From contig MWEV01000052.1 of the NCBI GenBank assembly GCA_002071245.1, positions 1-8,762 of the forward strand: 8,762 bases of DNA. Reading direction: 5' to 3'. Shown here piece by piece: positions 6,445 to 8,762 of this stretch. This DNA is from Deltaproteobacteria bacterium ADurb.Bin026. Lineage in GTDB: Bacteria > Desulfobacterota > Syntrophorhabdia > Syntrophorhabdales > Syntrophorhabdaceae. The stretch's first letter is position 1. Each line of letters opens with the position of its first letter. Below the pieces are notes generated by a model that made no database searches, had not been told where the DNA came from, and saw only the letters and a program-made list of their open reading frames with translations. Both the position numbers and the translations under genes were made by a program.

Positions 6445-8136
6445 ATGAACAATTTAAAGATACTGCTTGCGATATTGATAATTCTTTCTGTTACCTCAAT
6501 ATCGTATTTTCCGACAATTGAAAATGATTTTGTTAATTGGGACGATGATGGATATGTAATAAAGAATGAACTTATTAAAGAATTCACATTTAAAAATATA
6601 AAGAAAATATTTACCACATCCTTTGTAAGCATGTACACGCCAATTGCCGTATTATCATACGCAGTTGAATATAAAATATTCAATCTCAATCCACACGCAT
6701 ATCATACAACAAACTTAATTTTTCACTTATTGAACTCTACTGTAGTCTTCTGGCTTTTTTTGATATTAAGTAGAAACAATAAGATTTCATTTTTTGTTTC
6801 TATTTTTTTTGCTATCCACCCAATGCATGTAGAGTCTGTTGCATGGATAGCAGAAAGAAAGGATGTCCTTTATGCCCTATTTTACCTTGGATCAATGATT
6901 GCTTATCTGCGATATTTAAAAAATTTTGACCAAAAAAAATATCTAATACTATCTATTATACTATTTATCATATCTTTATTTACAAAACCAATGGCGGTTT
7001 CCTTGCCGTTTGTTTTGTTTTTGCTCGATTATTATTATGAAAGAAAGATAGAAAAGCGTGCTATAATCGAAAAAATCCCTTTTTTTGTCCTCGCTATATT
7101 TTTTAGCATTCTCGCAGTTTATACGGAATCCGACGCAATTGAAAGAGAACTACTGTATTCTTTTCCAGAAATTACTGTATTCTTTTTTTACAGATCATGC
7201 TTTTACTTTTTCAAGCTATTCATGCCATTAAATCTTTCAGCTATACACCCATATCCAAATAAAATTGATGGATTACTGCCATTTAAATTCATATTGTCTC
7301 CGTTTATTTTTACACTAATTGTTATTTTATTAATTTCTTTGTCTATAAGATTTAAAAAGCACAGAAAAACAATTATTTTTGGAGTACTCTTTTTTTATAT
7401 AACAATTGCACCTGTTTTGCAGTTTATACCTGTGGGTCAAGCTATTGTAGCAGAAAGATACACTTATATCCCCTATCTTGGTCTTTTTTTTATTGTTGCA
7501 ACCTTTGTTCAACATTTTTATGATGATTATGTAAAAAATCGAGCAATTTTTAAAGCCCTTTTTTTATTATTGTTTTTTATTATTGTTGCATCTACAGGAT
7601 ATATGACATGGCAAAGATGCCACATATGGAGGGATGGAATAATATTTTGGAGCGATTTTATAAAAAACAATCCAAATAGCCCAGCGGGCTACAATAGCAG
7701 GGGGAATGCACATTTTTTAATTGGCGATTACCGTAAAGCATTTAACGATTATCGAAATGCTTTAAAAATTGATCCTAATCACATAGGCGCAAGTTATAAT
7801 ATTTGCATATTATATAAAATCTCAGGTGACTATAATAATGCAATAACATGGTGTAAAAGAACAATAGAATTAAAAAATGATTATGCTGAAGCGTATGGGA
7901 ATCTTGGAGATATATTTTTCTTTATTGGAAAAAAAAATGATGCAAAACTAATGTATCGAGAAGCAATAAAAAGAAATGAAAAGTTTATCCCAGCATATAT
8001 AAACATTGGTGTAATTTATTACTATGAGAAAGAGTATGACATATCATTCAGATATCTTAATAAGGCAATAGAACTTGGCGGGAGAATACACCCTGATCTG
8101 CTTGAATTTGTTAAGAACTATAGATCAGGTAAATAA
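6445..8136 (+). CDS. TMTC/DUF1736-type membrane protein with four TPR repeats, putative O-glycosyltransferase
   Basis: This 563-residue integral membrane protein has about eleven or twelve hydrophobic segments over residues 4-386 and a soluble C-terminal TPR domain. The first external loop has FVNWDDDGYV (29-38) and SMYTPIAVLSYAVEY (62-76). Further conserved blocks are AIHPMHVESVAWIAERKDVL (123-142), TKPMAVSLP (180-188) and VAERYTYIPYLGL (335-347). These are the signature of the TMTC/DUF1736 family; eukaryotic TMTCs O-mannosylate proteins, and bacterial members are mostly uncharacterised. Four TPR units lie at about 412-444, 446-478, 480-512 and 514-546. I chose the ATG at 6445 over a TTG two codons earlier; neither has a clear SD. 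It lies between another GT-C-like TPR protein and a type IV pilin gene, so modification of pilin or another exported protein is a reasonable guess. GC content is low throughout. Confidence 0.82.
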   Translation: MNNLKILLAILIILSVTSISYFPTIENDFVNWDDDGYVIKNELIKEFTFKNIKKIFTTSFVSMYTPIAVLSYAVEYKIFNLNPHAYHTTNLIFHLLNSTVVFWLFLILSRNNKISFFVSIFFAIHPMHVESVAWIAERKDVLYALFYLGSMIAYLRYLKNFDQKKYLILSIILFIISLFTKPMAVSLPFVLFLLDYYYERKIEKRAIIEKIPFFVLAIFFSILAVYTESDAIERELLYSFPEITVFFFYRSCFYFFKLFMPLNLSAIHPYPNKIDGLLPFKFILSPFIFTLIVILLISLSIRFKKHRKTIIFGVLFFYITIAPVLQFIPVGQAIVAERYTYIPYLGLFFIVATFVQHFYDDYVKNRAIFKALFLLLFFIIVASTGYMTWQRCHIWRDGIIFWSDFIKNNPNSPAGYNSRGNAHFLIGDYRKAFNDYRNALKIDPNHIGASYNICILYKISGDYNNAITWCKRTIELKNDYAEAYGNLGDIFFFIGKKNDAKLMYREAIKRNEKFIPAYINIGVIYYYEKEYDISFRYLNKAIELGGRIHPDLLEFVKNYRSGK

Positions 8137-8183
8137 TTAGCAGGGATGAACCCCATGCAATATTGCTAAATAAAAATATTTTT
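8137..8183 (+). terminator. Weak candidate terminator after the TMTC-like gene
   Basis: Just after the stop codon, TTAGCA (8137-8142) can pair with TGCTAA (8164-8169), enclosing an inner GGG/CCC pairing (8143-8145 with 8151-8153). A short gap leads to a perfect AAAAATATTTTT palindrome (8172-8183) that ends in five T's. The stem is not strong and the T run is not adjacent, so termination is only suggested. Confidence 0.3.
8157..8166. repeat. 10-bp palindrome GCAATATTGC upstream of the pilin gene
   Basis: A perfect palindrome built from the half-site GCAATAT and its complement. The same half-site, in the outward arrangement, forms the 14-bp palindrome at 8259-8272; the two centres are 104 bases apart. 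It overlaps the candidate terminator stem, so it could be only a structural element. Confidence 0.35.
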
Positions 8184-8228
8184 GAGCGCAGCTTCCATTA
8201 ATTAATGATAAAAGTGTGATTAAAATCA

Positions 8229-8257
8229 TTGACAAGAAAGATTTATATTATTATAAA
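8229..8257 (+). promoter_or_regulatory. Strong sigma70-type promoter of the pilin gene
   Basis: A perfect TTGACA (8229-8234), an optimal 17-base spacer, then TATAAA (8252-8257, 5 of 6). Transcription would start near 8264, giving a leader of about 32 bases containing the strong SD. No GG-N10-GC element of the sigma54 type, common for pilin genes in other bacteria, is visible. Confidence 0.75.
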
Positions 8258-8258
8258 G

Positions 8259-8272
8259 TATATTGCAATATA
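8259..8272. promoter_or_regulatory. 14-bp perfect palindrome over the predicted pilin start point, possible operator
   Basis: TATATTGCAATATA is a perfect inverted repeat lying directly after the -10 box and covering the predicted +1. A dimeric regulator bound here would block transcription. The surrounding DNA is AT-rich, which raises the chance of an accidental palindrome, though the GC-containing centre and the related site at 8157-8166 make it worth noting. Confidence 0.4.
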
Positions 8273-8295
8273 TCATAATTTTATAGGAGGTTTTT

Positions 8296-8736
8296 ATGAT
8301 TAAGGTCCACAGGAATAGTAAAGGTTTTACGTTGATTGAGCTTTTGATCGTTATCGCGATCATCGGTATCCTCGCTGCAATAGCTATCCCGGCATATACA
8401 GGATACACGAAAAAATCAAAGGTTTCAGGTATTGTAAATGCAATGGGTGCTGCAAAAAATGCATTGGCAGCATATTTTACTGAAAATTCCAGTGCCACCC
8501 TAGCTCTTGATTATGCTAACATCGCGGGTAACATAGGAGTTTCTTTGCCGGATCAATACATAAATTCAACTGGTACTCAAATTAATGCAACTGACTCGAA
8601 TAATATTGTTATAACAGTTAATGCTAAAGGCATTGGTAGTGGTGTTGATGGCACTCTTCTCAATTTAACTGGCAACTTGGGCAATAATACATGGACTTGG
8701 GGCGGGAACATGGATGCCGCTTACAAACCAAAATAA
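8296..8736 (+). CDS. pilA: Type IV pilin (major-pilin-like)
   Basis: This 146-residue prepilin has a 10-residue basic leader (MIKVHRNSKG) ending in the Gly at which prepilin peptidase cuts, followed by FTLIELLIVIAIIGILAAIA with Phe+1 (N-methylated) and Glu+5. The hydrophobic N-terminal helix (11-33) continues into an amphipathic part (YTKKSKVSGIVNAMG, 37-51) and a small globular domain rich in Asn, Thr, Ser and Gly. The closing segment TWTWGGNMDAAYKPK (132-146) recalls the C-terminal strand of PilA-type pilins that normally carries disulfide cysteines, but this protein has no cysteine at all. Five N-X-S/T triplets occur at Asn 64, 90, 97, 123 and 130. AGGAGG (8285-8290) lies 5 bases before the ATG, and the promoter is near consensus, so strong expression is expected. 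It could be a major or an abundant minor pilin; no assembly genes are in view. Confidence 0.92.
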   Translation: MIKVHRNSKGFTLIELLIVIAIIGILAAIAIPAYTGYTKKSKVSGIVNAMGAAKNALAAYFTENSSATLALDYANIAGNIGVSLPDQYINSTGTQINATDSNNIVITVNAKGIGSGVDGTLLNLTGNLGNNTWTWGGNMDAAYKPK

Positions 8737-8762
8737 TCCGTAAGACGATATCTGAATTCAAA

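Noticed and set aside
7330..7515. Minus-strand 61-codon frame inside the TMTC-like gene
   Set aside because: It is antisense to conserved membrane segments of the TMTC-like protein and has no supporting start signal.
8137..8295. Sigma54 promoter for the pilin gene
   Set aside because: No GG-N10-GC pair occurs in the region, whereas a near-perfect sigma70 promoter does.
8326..8733. PglB-type N-glycosylation of the pilin
   Set aside because: None of the five sequons has the acidic residue at -2 needed by classical bacterial PglB, and neither membrane protein shows the PglB WWDYG motif; O-linked modification is the better guess.
1..8762. CRISPR arrays, tRNA or rRNA genes, insertion sequences
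   Set aside because: No regularly spaced repeats, no cloverleaf-like segments and no transposase-like protein or terminal inverted repeats were seen on either strand.

Overview
The window reads as a piece of a bacterial chromosome from a Gram-negative, probably anaerobic lineage with long-range affinities to the Nitrospirota or deltaproteobacterial groups. That placement is an impression from protein style (type IV pilin beside TPR-bearing GT-C-like membrane proteins, AT-rich coding, mixed use of Shine-Dalgarno sites), not a proven assignment. Hand counts put the left third at about 40% GC, while the glycosyltransferase-like block on the right is often 20-33% GC.

Layout. Positions 1-1530 (minus strand) hold the purine operon guaB-guaA: complete IMP dehydrogenase, then the first 18 codons of GMP synthase running off the left edge. 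A 161-bp divergent promoter region (1531-1691) follows. Positions 1692-3571 (plus) hold two overlapping oligopeptide-transporter ATPase genes, dppD-like and dppF-like, with their own good sigma70-type promoter but no permease or binding-protein gene in view. Positions 3518-4111 (minus) hold the wreck of a MntA/HepT (MNT-HEPN) toxin-antitoxin pair: the nucleotidyltransferase antitoxin gene carries a one-base frameshift in an A run, and the HEPN toxin gene is cut after about 39 codons where it meets the end of dppF. Its promoter is still near-consensus and would give an essentially leaderless transcript.

Positions 4220-8136 (plus) hold two large polytopic membrane proteins, each with an acidic motif in its first external loop (DTD and WDDD) and C-terminal TPR repeats: the first is GT-C-like, the second is clearly of the TMTC/DUF1736 type. 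Positions 8296-8736 (plus) encode a type IV pilin with a classic prepilin peptidase site, a strong SD and a near-perfect sigma70 promoter whose predicted start point sits in a 14-bp palindrome. The pilin has no cysteine and has five N-X-S/T sequons in its C-terminal half.

How the genes may work together. guaB-guaA is ordinary GMP synthesis. The dppD/dppF pair would energise a peptide importer whose membrane parts are elsewhere. The most interesting unit is the right half: two lipid-linked-sugar-type glycosyltransferase candidates next to a Ser/Thr/Asn-rich pilin suggest a local pilin glycosylation cassette. This is an inference from neighbourhood and fold type. The broken toxin-antitoxin remnant lies exactly at the border between the housekeeping/transport block and the surface-glycan/pilin block.
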